Shown: piece after piece, positions 52,564-61,479 of the stretch
How positions within the stretch are numbered: the stretch's first letter is position 1
Layout: every line of letters starts with the position of its first letter
Origin: Thermocrispum agreste DSM 44070
Lineage (GTDB): Bacteria; Actinomycetota; Actinomycetes; Mycobacteriales; Pseudonocardiaceae
Length of the DNA stretch: 64,000 bases
NCBI RefSeq assembly: GCF_000427905.1
Contig: NZ_KE386604.1
Coordinates: forward strand, 62,001 to 126,000
Direction: 5' to 3'
Made by a program: the position numbers and the translations under genes
Notes under the pieces: generated by a model
What the model was told of the DNA's origin: nothing
What the model saw: the letters and a program-made list of their open reading frames with translations, nothing else
Databases searched by the model: none

Positions 52564-53394
52564 GTGGTCGCGCGAGCCGTTCGGGCAGTTGCCGCCAGCG
52601 TGTTCGCCGTGCTGTTCGCGGGGACGGCGGTGCTCGTCGGGGTGGGAGGTGCCGGAGTCGCCTACGCAGCGGGCGCGTACACGGCGCTTGGGGACTCCTA
52701 CAGTTCCGGAGTCGGCACACGGCAGTACTACCCGGACAGCGGCGACTGCTATCGGTCGCCGAAGGCGTATCCGGTGCTGGTGGCGTCGGCGACCGGCGCG
52801 CAGCTGACCTTCGCCTCGTGCTCCGGGGCGAGAGTGGCCGACGTGCGCAGCAAGCAGCTGGGCAGCCTGAACGCGTCGACGTCGATGGTGACGGTGCAGG
52901 TCGGCGGTAACGACGCGGGATTCGCCAACGTGATCACGTCATGTGCGCGGCCGTGGCCGTGGACGTGCTGGGGTGACATCGACGAAGCGAATCGCATCAT
53001 CCGTGACGTTCTGCCGGGGCGGCTGGATGCCCTGTACACCGACATCCGGAATCGGGCGCCGAATGCCAAGGTGGTCGTGGTCGGGTATCCGCGGCTGTTC
53101 AACGGCAAGGAATGCAATGCGCTGGCCAGGATCAGCCCGGAGGAACAGCAGCGGCTGAACCAGACCGCCGATCTGCTGGCGAGCACGATCAGTGCCAGGG
53201 CGAGCGCGCACGGGTTCACCTTCGTGGACGTGCGCAGTGCGTGGGTCGGGCACGCGGTGTGCGACAGAGTGGAGTGGGTGAACGGCCTGTCCAACCCGAT
53301 CATGGAGTCCTACCACCCCAACGTGGCCGGACACCGTGATGGCTACGCGCCTGCCGTCCGGGCGCGGTTCTCGCTGGTGTCTGCCGCGGCGTAG
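52564..53394 (+). CDS. Secreted SGNH/GDSL hydrolase
   Basis: 276 residues with a signal peptide (hydrophobic core AVAASVFAVLFAGTAVLVGVG, cleavage near AYA-AG at residue ~38). SGNH blocks are ALGDSYSSGVG (Ser), VTVQVGGNDAG (Asn), and ESYHPNVAG (Asp/His equivalent). Three Cys pairs (SGDCYRS/ASCSGA, SCARPWPWTC, ECN/VCD) resemble Streptomyces secreted lipases and esterases. The start is ambiguous: GTGs at 52555, 52558 and 52564 follow GGAGGGAG; 52564 has the best spacing. The acyl-ester substrate could be envelope glycan or lipid. Confidence 0.9.
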   Translation: MVARAVRAVAASVFAVLFAGTAVLVGVGGAGVAYAAGAYTALGDSYSSGVGTRQYYPDSGDCYRSPKAYPVLVASATGAQLTFASCSGARVADVRSKQLGSLNASTSMVTVQVGGNDAGFANVITSCARPWPWTCWGDIDEANRIIRDVLPGRLDALYTDIRNRAPNAKVVVVGYPRLFNGKECNALARISPEEQQRLNQTADLLASTISARASAHGFTFVDVRSAWVGHAVCDRVEWVNGLSNPIMESYHPNVAGHRDGYAPAVRARFSLVSAAA

Positions 53395-53483
53395 CCGGGC
53401 CGGGGTCGGAGGTGACGGGGCCGACCGGGTGGTGCCGGTCGCGAAACCCGGCGCGACAACCTACGGTCCCGTAACCTTCGGTC

Positions 53484-54221
53484 ATGGCAGAACTCCTCTA
53501 CCCGCCGGTGGTCATGGCCGCCAAGGCGGCGTTCCGCGTCCTGGGGCTGCGGTTCGACATCACGGGCACCGAGCTCATCCCGGCCGCCGGGGGTGCGGTG
53601 ATCGCCTGCACGCACGTCAGCTACCTGGACTTCATCTTCTGCGGCCTGGGTGCGCAGCCCGCCAAGCGGCTGGTGCGGTTCATGGCCAAGCGAGAGGTGT
53701 TCGACCACCCGATCTCCGGCCGGCTGATGCGCGGCATGAAGCACATCTCCGTCGACCGGTCGGCGGGTGCGGCCTCGTACCGGGAGGCCTTGCGGGCGTT
53801 GCGCAGCGGCGAGCTCGTCGGCGTGTTCCCCGAGGCGACCATCAGCCGCTCGTTCACCGTCAAGGAGTTGAAGTCCGGCGCGGTGCGGATGGCCGCGGAA
53901 GCGGACGTGCCGGTCGTGCCGATGGCGGTGTGGGGTTCGCAGCGGCTGTGGACCAAGGGCAGGCCGAAGAACCTCGTGCAGCGGCGGGTGCCGATCACGA
54001 TCCGATGCGGCGAACCGCTCCGGCCGCGGCGCGGCGACGACTACCAGCAGCGCACGGCGGAGCTGCGGACCCGGCTGCAACGGCTGCTCGACGAGGCGCA
54101 AGCCGCCTATCCGGACCGCCCGAAGCCGGGGGAGGATCCGTGGTGGCTGCCCGCGCACCTGGGCGGTTCGGCGCCGACGCCGGAGGAAGCGGCCCAGCTG
54201 GACACCAAGCGGCCGGAGTAG
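53484..54221 (+). CDS. Lysophospholipid/1-acylglycerol-3-phosphate acyltransferase (PlsC-like)
   Basis: 245 residues. Acyltransferase motifs are the H-x4-D of CTHVSYLDFIF (~50-55), FMAKREVFDHPISGRLMRGMKHISVDR (motif II), and GVFPEATISRSF (motif III, EGTRS variant with Ala for Gly). VVPMAVWGSQRLW is motif IV. It acylates glycerophospholipid or another polyprenyl/glycan acceptor at the inner membrane face. ATG 53484 is natural. It is 89 bp after the SGNH gene; a 623-bp repeat-bearing gap follows. Confidence 0.93.
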   Translation: MAELLYPPVVMAAKAAFRVLGLRFDITGTELIPAAGGAVIACTHVSYLDFIFCGLGAQPAKRLVRFMAKREVFDHPISGRLMRGMKHISVDRSAGAASYREALRALRSGELVGVFPEATISRSFTVKELKSGAVRMAAEADVPVVPMAVWGSQRLWTKGRPKNLVQRRVPITIRCGEPLRPRRGDDYQQRTAELRTRLQRLLDEAQAAYPDRPKPGEDPWWLPAHLGGSAPTPEEAAQLDTKRPE

Positions 54222-54844
54222 CGGGCGTCGGCCACGCCATCTTCGGGCCGCGGGTTGCGTGTGCCGTCACCCGGATGCACCGGTTCGAGGCGGGCAGAGC
54301 CCGGGCTGGAGGCGTGCCGGATCGCGGGTGCATGCGGCGGGTGTGCCGGGTCACGAGCGCATGCGACAGGGGGTGGGTCGCAGGGCGGACACACGCCACC
54401 GGGCGCGCCAGATCGCGGTCGGCTGCCGGGTGTGGCGGGTTTGGGCAGATGGCACTCCGATGGAGGTGCGGAGCGCGGCTTGGGCCGCGGGTGTGCCGGA
54501 ACCTGGTTTGGCCATGCGTCACCGGGAACACCGGAGCGTGGACTTGCTGCTCGCACTTGGCCGTGCCGGAATCCGGGGTTCCACGCCGCCGTTGGACGCC
54601 CTGGAGCGTGGGCCGCAAGCGCGTGGCAGGTCATGACCCTGCTACGCGGGGCGCTCGCCGCTGCTTTCCGGGCCGCCCGTCCGTGGCAGGTCATGACTGG
54701 TAGGCCAGACCACGATGGCGTCGGCTTGTCTGCCTGAAACCACCCGCGCGGCCCGAGCCGCAGCTCCGGGACATCAAGCGCGCACGGTCGGCCCGCACGC
54801 GTCGATCCGCGCCGTCCGCTGCCGGAGCCTTGGCCAGTCCGGCA
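54222..54844. other. Gene-free interval of ~623 bp
   Basis: Translations on both strands are Arg/Pro/Gly-rich without domains. It contains variants of GTGCCGG(A/G)TC(A/G)CG(A/G)GTGCATGCG near 54314 and 54343 and the direct repeat at 54621-54696. No gene is called. Confidence 0.55.
54621..54696. repeat. Exact 16-bp direct repeat at 60-bp spacing
   Basis: CGTGGCAGGTCATGAC at 54622-54637 and 54682-54697, with the dyad GTCATGAC at its end. There are two copies only. Confidence 0.6.
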
Positions 54845-55657
54845 TCAGAACCAGCGCTCGAGCACCTGCGCCACGCCGTCTTCGGCGTTGCTGGCTGTCA
54901 CCTCGTCCGCCACTTCCAGCACCGCCGGGTGTGCGTTCGCCATCGCCACCCCGGTGCCCGCCCAGGCCAACATCTCCACGTCGTTCGGCATGTCCCCGAA
55001 CGCGATCACCTTGTCCTGGGACACGTCCAGCCGCTCGGCCACCTCGGCCAGCCCGGTCGCCTTGGTGACGTCTTTCGCCGTGATCTCGATCAATCCGGAA
55101 TTGCTCGAGTAGGTCACCGCGAACTGTTCGCCGATCAATTCCTTGGCCGCTTCGGCCATCTCCCCGGACGTCATGCGCGGGTCGCTGACCAACAACTTGA
55201 TCGCGGGCCTGCCGAGCACTTCGGCCCGGCTGACGAACATCGCGTCCCCGTCCCCCCACGGATTGCGGAATTCCGATTCGCAGACATACGCCGGCGGACC
55301 GTCCTCCTGGCCGCCGGCGAGCACGCGCTCGGTGGCCAATCGCGCGCCCGGCAGCGCTTGGTCCATGGCATCCGCCAGGTCGTGCAGCTGCACCGGCTCC
55401 AGCCCGTGCACCGACACCACCTTGCCACGGCCCACGTCGTAGATCACCGCGCCGTTGGCGCACACCGCGTACCCGGTGAGCTCGGCCATCCTGGCCACCG
55501 GCAGGATCCAGCGCGGCGGTCGTCCGCTGACCAGAACGAACGGCACGTCGGCCGCGACCGCGCGCCGGATCACCGAAGAGGTACGCGGGGACATCCGTTC
55601 CAGCGGGGTGAGCAGCGTGCCGTCCACGTCGGAGGCGATCAAGTGCGGTTTGTCCAC
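54845..55657 (-). CDS. HAD-family phosphatase (Cof type)
   Basis: 270 residues. Motif I is ASDVDGTLL (nucleophile Asp near residue 9), motif II is VLVSGRPP, a Cof-type (C2) cap domain is in the middle, and motif III/IV is VIAFGDMPNDVEMLAWAGTGVAMANA with GDxxND. It dephosphorylates small sugar phosphates or similar; the substrate is unknown. GTG 55657 is the start. It is divergent from the flavin oxidoreductase gene. Confidence 0.93.
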   Translation of the reverse strand: MDKPHLIASDVDGTLLTPLERMSPRTSSVIRRAVAADVPFVLVSGRPPRWILPVARMAELTGYAVCANGAVIYDVGRGKVVSVHGLEPVQLHDLADAMDQALPGARLATERVLAGGQEDGPPAYVCESEFRNPWGDGDAMFVSRAEVLGRPAIKLLVSDPRMTSGEMAEAAKELIGEQFAVTYSSNSGLIEITAKDVTKATGLAEVAERLDVSQDKVIAFGDMPNDVEMLAWAGTGVAMANAHPAVLEVADEVTASNAEDGVAQVLERWF

Positions 55658-55764
55658 GCCCCCAGTGTGCTATGCCGTCTCGGGCAGCGTTCGTGTCGGC
55701 CAAGTGCACTAAATCGTTACCAATCAGTAGGGGGACTATCACCCTGCGGGGTTAAGACGATACG

Positions 55765-56664
55765 GTGCATCGCGTGCGCGTCGGCATTGTGATCTTGACA
55801 GAGGACAGGTGGTGGTCGGGCGAGCCCAAATGGCGGCAGGCGGAAGAACTCGGATTCGATCACGCCTGGACCTACGACCACCTCGCCTGGCGCAATCTTG
55901 CCGACGGTCCGTGGTTATCGGCCATCCCGACGCTCACCGCCGCGGCCACGGTGACCAGCAGGATCGCTCTCGGCACGCTGGTCACCGCGCCGAGTTACCG
56001 GCACCCGGTGCCGTTCATGCGCGATCTGATCACCCTGGACGACATTTCCGACGGCAGGCTGATCGCCGGGCTCGGATCCGGGATGGCCAGTGGGGGATTG
56101 CGGGACCGCGCCACCATCGGCGAGCCGGAACGCGGCAAAGCCGAGCTGGCCGCGCAGTTCGAGGAGTTCGTCGAGGTGCTCGACGGGCTGCTCACCACGG
56201 ACAAGTTCGATCACCGCGGACGCTTCTACACCGTCAACGGTGCCCGGAACCTGCCGGGCAGCGTGCAGCGGCCGCGGGTGCCGTTCGCGATCGCGGCCAA
56301 CGGGCCGAGGTCGCAGGCCGTGGCCGCCCGGTTCGGTCAGGGCTGGATCACCACGGGCAAGGGGGGAGATGACCAAGAGTCGTGGTGGCGCGGTGTCGCG
56401 CAGCTGTCCGAGCAGTTCACCTGGGCGCTCGACGCGCATGACCGTGACCCGGGATCGGTCGCGCGCTACCTGATGCTCGACAGCGGCCCGACCTACGCGC
56501 TGTCTTCGGTCGAGACGTTCACCGAGGCTGCGAACCGCGCACGCAGGCTGGGGTTCACCGACGTCATCGTGCACTGGCCGCGCGCCAACGAGCCGTACGC
56601 CGGTTCGGAGGCCGTGCTGGAGCGCGTAGCAGATGAGGCATTGGCGGAGGTCAAGCGGCTGTGA
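55765..56664 (+). CDS. LLM-class flavin-dependent oxidoreductase (luciferase-like)
   Basis: 299 residues, a TIM-barrel luciferase-like monooxygenase. Family features are RWWSGEPKWRQAEELGFDHAWTYDHL near the N-terminus, IALGTLVTAPSYRHPVPFMRDLITLDDISDGRLIAGLGSG (the LGxxVT...R.P...A...LD.LS.GR pattern), and GQGWITTG. The cofactor may be F420 or FMN; F420 is common in this group of actinobacteria. The start is GTG 55765 or 55774; neither has a Shine-Dalgarno, and GATACG just before suggests a near-leaderless transcript. Its stop overlaps the next GTG (GTGA). Confidence 0.9.
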   Translation: MHRVRVGIVILTEDRWWSGEPKWRQAEELGFDHAWTYDHLAWRNLADGPWLSAIPTLTAAATVTSRIALGTLVTAPSYRHPVPFMRDLITLDDISDGRLIAGLGSGMASGGLRDRATIGEPERGKAELAAQFEEFVEVLDGLLTTDKFDHRGRFYTVNGARNLPGSVQRPRVPFAIAANGPRSQAVAARFGQGWITTGKGGDDQESWWRGVAQLSEQFTWALDAHDRDPGSVARYLMLDSGPTYALSSVETFTEAANRARRLGFTDVIVHWPRANEPYAGSEAVLERVADEALAEVKRL

Positions 56665-57539
56665 ACAACATGAGCATGGCGCGGGAGAGCAGGATGAACG
56701 ACTACCGGCTGCGGGCCCAGGTCTCCGGCACGCTGGAACGTTCCGACGGCGCCGTGCTGCGCTGGTGGCGCAGCGGTCGCGGGGAGCCCCTGGTGCTCGT
56801 GCACGGGTCGTTCGACGACCACAACGTGTGGACCCCCGTCCTGCCCATGCTCACCCGGCATGCCGACGTCATCACCTACGACCGCCGCGGCCACAGCCTC
56901 AGCTCGTGCCCGCGCGGCCGGGTCGGCGTGCGGCTGGACGCCGAGGACCTGCTGGCGCTGATCGACACGGTGACCGCCGGGCCGGTGCACCTGGTCGGGC
57001 ACGGCTACGGCGCGTCGGTCGCCATGCTGGCCGCCACGATGCGCCGGGAGTCGGTGCGCAGCCTGGTGGTGTTCGAGCCGCCGCTGTTCGAACTGCTGCA
57101 GGACGACCCGATCGCCAAGGTGCTGTTCGCCGAGTACTCGGTCTGGCTCGGTCATGCCGCCGGGTTGATCCGCAGCGGGGACTTCGCCAGCGGCGCCCGG
57201 GTGTACGCGGAGAAGATCGGCTACGGCAAGGGGTCCTGGCACAACCTGTTCGACCGGGAACGCCGCGCCACGATGATCTCCAACGCCGCCGTGTGGCTGG
57301 ACCAGCACGGCGACCCGACCGCCTACGGGGTGGACGTCGCCACGTTGTCCTGGGCGCGTTTCCCGGTGACCCAGCTGGTGGGGGAGCACAGCCAGCAGCT
57401 GCACCAGATGGTCGCCGAGGAGCTGGAGAAGCGCTTGCCGTTCCTGCGGACCGTCCGGCTGGCCGGTGCGGGCCACGCCGCCCACCTGACCCACCCGAAC
57501 GACTACGCCGGCGCCATCGTCGGCCACCTGCGCGTCTGA
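56661..57539 (+). CDS. Alpha/beta-fold hydrolase with the nucleophile replaced by Gly
   Basis: 292 residues with complete alpha/beta-hydrolase framework: LVLVHGSFDDHNVW (oxyanion loop), VITYDRRGHSLSS, the elbow HLVGHGYGASVAML, and GAGHAAHLTHPNDY with the base His. At the elbow the usual G-x-S-x-G reads G113-H-G-Y-G117, so the nucleophile position (115) is Gly; the codon is GGC, so it is not one base from Asp or Cys alone (GGC to AGC is needed for Ser). It may be non-hydrolytic, or a lyase or cofactor-free enzyme. It is coupled to the flavin oxidoreductase by a 4-bp overlap. Confidence 0.85.
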   Translation: MNNMSMARESRMNDYRLRAQVSGTLERSDGAVLRWWRSGRGEPLVLVHGSFDDHNVWTPVLPMLTRHADVITYDRRGHSLSSCPRGRVGVRLDAEDLLALIDTVTAGPVHLVGHGYGASVAMLAATMRRESVRSLVVFEPPLFELLQDDPIAKVLFAEYSVWLGHAAGLIRSGDFASGARVYAEKIGYGKGSWHNLFDRERRATMISNAAVWLDQHGDPTAYGVDVATLSWARFPVTQLVGEHSQQLHQMVAEELEKRLPFLRTVRLAGAGHAAHLTHPNDYAGAIVGHLRV

Positions 57540-57567
57540 GCGACCCGGCCGGTTCCCCACCAGCACG

Positions 57568-59490
57568 TCACGGGACGAGCTCGTAGACTCGGGCGTCCTC
57601 GTTGCGGTAGATCAGGCGGACGAAGTCCGCGTTCTCCAGGCCCTGCACCCCTGGGTCGGGGAGCACGCGCGGGAAGCGTGAGCCGTCGCCGACGAACACG
57701 TGCTTGATGTTCAGCCGCCGGACGGCTGCCCGTACCTCCGGATCGGTGCGGTACTCGCGGAAGTGTTGTTCTAGGTAGGCGGCGTCCTTCGGGGGGACGT
57801 TCTCGTCGTAGTGCGCCGCGACCGTCTTCACCCCGGTGAGTGCGTACATCCACACCGAGCCGTCGTTGCGGTCGTTCATCACCCGCTCGTCCGGCTCGGC
57901 CAGCGCGGCCAGCACCCGCATCGCCTTGATCTCCCCCTCGCTGACCGGCAACGTCTCGCGGGTGTCGTCCGGTCCGTTGTGATACAGCCGCGCGGTGGTG
58001 TCGACGTTGCCGGGCACACCGAACGCGAGGGTGCCGGCGCCGAACAGGACGGCCACCGCGGCGGCCGCCATCGGTGCGGGCCGCGGACGCAGTCGCCGGC
58101 GAACCCGGTCGTAGACCAGCGCAAGCCCGTGCCCGGCGATGATGCACAGCGGGAGGACGGCCAGCGCGATGATCCTGGGCCGGTCGTTCCACCACGGCCG
58201 GGATATCGCCGCGACCCAGTCCACGCCGCCGAAGCTGGCCACCAGCAGCCACAGCACCCCGAACAGCACCGCGGCGCCGCCGATCCACCGCAGCTCGCCG
58301 AGCCGCCGGTACCCGATCAGCCCGATCACCACCAGCGCGGTGAGTGCCAGCTGCGGCTCCGGCCGAGCGTGCTGGAAAGCCACCAAGTTGAACAGCGCGC
58401 CCCAGATCGGCTGATCGGAGGCCCACGGCCGGTAGCCGTAGGCGCCGGAGGCCTGGTCGAGCGCGCCGAGCAGGTGTGGCGCGGTGAGCGCCATCGTCGG
58501 CGCCGCCACCAGCAGCAGCCGCTTGACGTCCCGCCACACCCGGTCGCGGTGCCGCCACCAGCGATGCAGCAGCAGCGGCAGCGACAGCAACACGATGGCG
58601 AACAGTGCGCTGGAATGCACCGCGAGCATGCCCGCACACACCAGGCTCAGCACGACCGCGGTGTCCGCGCCCGGGCGCCGCACGAACCGCAGGACGGCGA
58701 GCGGCCCCAGCGGGGTCATGGCGATCGACAACGCGAACGGCAGCAGTCCGTTGGAGATCGACTCGTACACCCCGCTGGCCGCCACGGCCGACACCACGGC
58801 GGTGGCGCCCGCGAAAGCCGCCCGGCCCCCGCATTCGCGCACCAGCGCGGCCATGCTCAGCGCGTAGATCCCGCCCAGCGGCATGATCATCGCGGTCATC
58901 ACCAGCGGAACGGAGCCACCGGTGATCAGGTAGACCAGCGAGCCTGCCAGGTGGTAGGCGTTGGGGTAGAACTGAGAGCCTTCCGGTCCGTAGCGGTTGA
59001 CGCTGCTGACGCCGTAGAGGCCGCCGTCGCCGGTTTCGGCGATGTAGCGGATGCCGTTGGCGTGGAACACCGGGTCCCACCGCTGCAACACCGCGTTCAA
59101 CTCGCCGCGCGCGGCCAGCACCACCACGACGATCGACAGCACGAAGGCCAGCGCCACGCAGCAGGCAACAGCCACGTTGTCACGCCTGCTCCACCGCCGG
59201 GTGGCTTGCGGGTCGGGAAGCGAGGCCGGGATCGCGTACACGACGACGGCCGTCAGGAGGACGCCGACGACGGCGGAACCGATCGCGGTGAGCACGGTGA
59301 ACGGCAGGCCCATCAAATGCAGCCACGGGCCGGCGATGCCCAGCACCGCGTAGCCGAGCAGCGGCGCGAGCGCCACCAGCAGCCATCCGCGCAGCCGGCA
59401 CACCAGCCCGATCGCGGTGCCGGGCACGGCCAGCACCGCCAGATAGGTGGCTACCGCGGCGACGCTGAGCCAGATCGGTTCGTCAGGCAT
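57568..59490 (-). CDS. DUF6541-like GT-C-type polytopic membrane protein, paralogue 3 (second in operon)
   Basis: 640 residues: about 12 membrane helices (~1-470) and a C-terminal external domain (~500-640) with VMNDRNDGSVWMYALTGVKTVAAHYDE and LNIKHVFVGDGSRFPRV. The loop WDPVFHANGIRYIAETGDGG, then SSVNRYGPEGSQFYPNAYHL, is identical to the neighbour at 59497-61479. It begins 6 bp after that gene's stop, so they form a two-gene operon. It is probably a glycosyltransferase or glycan-processing protein using polyprenyl-phosphate sugar, inferred from topology and the DPA genes next door. Confidence 0.82.
   Translation of the reverse strand: MPDEPIWLSVAAVATYLAVLAVPGTAIGLVCRLRGWLLVALAPLLGYAVLGIAGPWLHLMGLPFTVLTAIGSAVVGVLLTAVVVYAIPASLPDPQATRRWSRRDNVAVACCVALAFVLSIVVVVLAARGELNAVLQRWDPVFHANGIRYIAETGDGGLYGVSSVNRYGPEGSQFYPNAYHLAGSLVYLITGGSVPLVMTAMIMPLGGIYALSMAALVRECGGRAAFAGATAVVSAVAASGVYESISNGLLPFALSIAMTPLGPLAVLRFVRRPGADTAVVLSLVCAGMLAVHSSALFAIVLLSLPLLLHRWWRHRDRVWRDVKRLLLVAAPTMALTAPHLLGALDQASGAYGYRPWASDQPIWGALFNLVAFQHARPEPQLALTALVVIGLIGYRRLGELRWIGGAAVLFGVLWLLVASFGGVDWVAAISRPWWNDRPRIIALAVLPLCIIAGHGLALVYDRVRRRLRPRPAPMAAAAVAVLFGAGTLAFGVPGNVDTTARLYHNGPDDTRETLPVSEGEIKAMRVLAALAEPDERVMNDRNDGSVWMYALTGVKTVAAHYDENVPPKDAAYLEQHFREYRTDPEVRAAVRRLNIKHVFVGDGSRFPRVLPDPGVQGLENADFVRLIYRNEDARVYELVP
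58946..59086 (-). repeat. Near-identical patch shared with 60920-61060
   Basis: About 141 bp differ at only one position (A/G near 58975 vs 60949) from the paralogous gene 1974 bp away, including wobble bases, whereas the rest of the two genes is much more diverged. This indicates gene conversion or strong recent exchange. Confidence 0.75.
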
Positions 59491-59496
59491 CGGTGA

Positions 59497-61479
59497 TCAA
59501 TCGCGGGGAATGATCTCGTAGATGGTGGCGTCCGGGTTCTGGTAGACCACGCGCACGAAGTCCGCCTTCTCCAGGCCGACCAGTCCCATGTCCGGCTCCA
59601 CGCGCGGATAGCGCGAGCCGTCGCCGACGAAGACGTGTTTGATGTTCAGCCGTTTCACTGCGGCGCGCACCTCGGGATTGGTCTCGTACTCGCGGAAATG
59701 ATCGCCGAGCAGCTCGGCGTCCTTGGGCGGGACGTTGTCGTCGTAGTGTGCGGCGACCGTCTTCACCCCGGTGAGCGCGTAGATCCACACCGAGCCGTCG
59801 TTGCGGTCGTTCATCACTCGCTCGTCCGGCTCGGCGATCTCGGCCAGTTTGTACATGGCCTCTTCCTCCAGCGGGGTCACCGCGATCGGGCCCATCTTGC
59901 CCGCCCGGTCGAGCTGGCTCTTGTGGTACGCGTGCGCCACGACCTCCTTGTTCGCCGGCGCGTAGAAGCCGAGGCTGGCCACGCCGATCACCACCAGCAG
60001 CGCGGCGGCCGACCCCAGCCGGGCCGCGCTCCTGCGCCGGGAGAAGCCGGGTATCCGTTCGGTGGCCACCTTGGCCAGCCACTTCTGCGTTTCCGCCATG
60101 CCGTGCGCGACCAGCAGGCTGAACGGGATCATGGCCAGCGCGATCATCCGGAAGTGGTCGTTCCACCACGGGCGGGACAGCGCGACCACCCAGCTCACCC
60201 CGCCGTAGCAGGCGACGAGCACGAACAGCACGCCGAAGATGAGCCCGGCTCCGGTCATCCAGCGCAGCCCGTTCATCCTCCGGTAGGTGAGCACCCCGAC
60301 GACCAAGAACATCGTCAGCACGTACTGCGGGTACGGGGCGGTGTTCTGGAACATGAACAGGTGCCACAGCGCCTCGCGAATCGGCTTGGCCATGCTCCAC
60401 GGCCGGTAGCCGTAGGCGCCGGAGGCCTGGTCGATGGCGCCGAGCAGTTGCGCCGACGTGAGCACCGCGCCCACGCCCGCGATCGGCAGCAGGTGCTTGA
60501 TGTCCTGGCCGATGGTGGAGTGCTCGGTCCACCATCGGTGCAGCAGCATCGGCACCGCGAACACCAGTCCGGCGAACAGCGCCGACGAGTGCACCACCAG
60601 CAGTCCGGCGGCGGCCAGCACCAGCACCATGCCGTTGGTGACGTTGGGCCGGACCAGGTACCGGTGCATGATCATCGGCGCCAGCGGGGTGAACGCGGTG
60701 GACAGCGCAAACGGCACCAGTCCGTTGGAGATCGACTCGTAGACCCCGCTGTTGACCGCCGCCGCGACCAGCGCCGCCGACCCGGCGAACACCGCCCGGC
60801 CCCCGCACTCGCGCACCAACGCGGCCATGGCCAGCCCGAACAGGCCGGCCAGCGGCAGCGTCATCGCGTTGATCACCGTCGGCACGGTCGCGCCGGTCAT
60901 CATGTACACCAGCGAGCCGGCCAGGTGGTAGGCGTTGGGGTAGAACTGGGAGCCTTCCGGTCCGTAGCGGTTGACGCTGCTGACGCCGTAGAGGCCGCCG
61001 TCGCCGGTTTCGGCGATGTAGCGGATGCCGTTGGCGTGGAACACCGGGTCCCACCGCTGCGGGATGGCGTCCAGCTCGCCTTCCGCGGCGGCGATCAGCA
61101 CGACGGACGAGACGACGAACGCGATCCCGATGCAGGCGGCGACGCCCAGGTGCGCGTTGCGGCCCCAGTTGGGCAGCAGCCCTTGCGCTGGCCGTTCGCG
61201 CTCCGGCCAGCGGCTTTCGACGAACCGGCGGATGGCGTAGACCACCGCGGCGAACAGCACGGTGCCCGCCAGCGCCGTCCAGATGGTGAACGGGATGTCC
61301 AAGCCGGCCATCCACGGCCCGGTCAGCCCGTGCACGGTGTAGCCGAACAGCGGGGCCAGACCGGCCAGCGTCCAGCCGCGCAGCCCGGCCGTCAAGCCCA
61401 CCGCCAGCCCGGGCACCAGCAGCACGACGAAGTAGGCGACGACCGCGGCGGTGAACAGCCAGATCGAGTCTGAGGGCAT
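59497..61479 (-). CDS. DUF6541-like GT-C-type polytopic membrane protein, paralogue 2 (first in operon)
   Basis: 660 residues with the same plan as its downstream partner: N-terminal helices from SIWLFTAAVVAYFVVLLVPGLAVGL, the conserved loop WDPVFHANGIRYIAETGDGG, ~12 helices to ~480, a helix-loop segment ERIPGFSRRRSAARLGSAA absent from the others, and the external domain ending VYQNPDATIYEIIPRD. Close to paralogue 3 in sequence and sharing a converted DNA patch with it. ATG 61479 is the natural start. It is divergent from the PAP2-UbiA pair, so the region may be co-regulated with DPA synthesis. Confidence 0.82.
   Translation of the reverse strand: MPSDSIWLFTAAVVAYFVVLLVPGLAVGLTAGLRGWTLAGLAPLFGYTVHGLTGPWMAGLDIPFTIWTALAGTVLFAAVVYAIRRFVESRWPERERPAQGLLPNWGRNAHLGVAACIGIAFVVSSVVLIAAAEGELDAIPQRWDPVFHANGIRYIAETGDGGLYGVSSVNRYGPEGSQFYPNAYHLAGSLVYMMTGATVPTVINAMTLPLAGLFGLAMAALVRECGGRAVFAGSAALVAAAVNSGVYESISNGLVPFALSTAFTPLAPMIMHRYLVRPNVTNGMVLVLAAAGLLVVHSSALFAGLVFAVPMLLHRWWTEHSTIGQDIKHLLPIAGVGAVLTSAQLLGAIDQASGAYGYRPWSMAKPIREALWHLFMFQNTAPYPQYVLTMFLVVGVLTYRRMNGLRWMTGAGLIFGVLFVLVACYGGVSWVVALSRPWWNDHFRMIALAMIPFSLLVAHGMAETQKWLAKVATERIPGFSRRRSAARLGSAAALLVVIGVASLGFYAPANKEVVAHAYHKSQLDRAGKMGPIAVTPLEEEAMYKLAEIAEPDERVMNDRNDGSVWIYALTGVKTVAAHYDDNVPPKDAELLGDHFREYETNPEVRAAVKRLNIKHVFVGDGSRYPRVEPDMGLVGLEKADFVRVVYQNPDATIYEIIPRD

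Noticed and set aside
59635-61473. Plus-strand open frame of 612 codons
   Set aside because: Antisense of the GT-C-like paralogue; the well-supported minus-strand gene explains the region.
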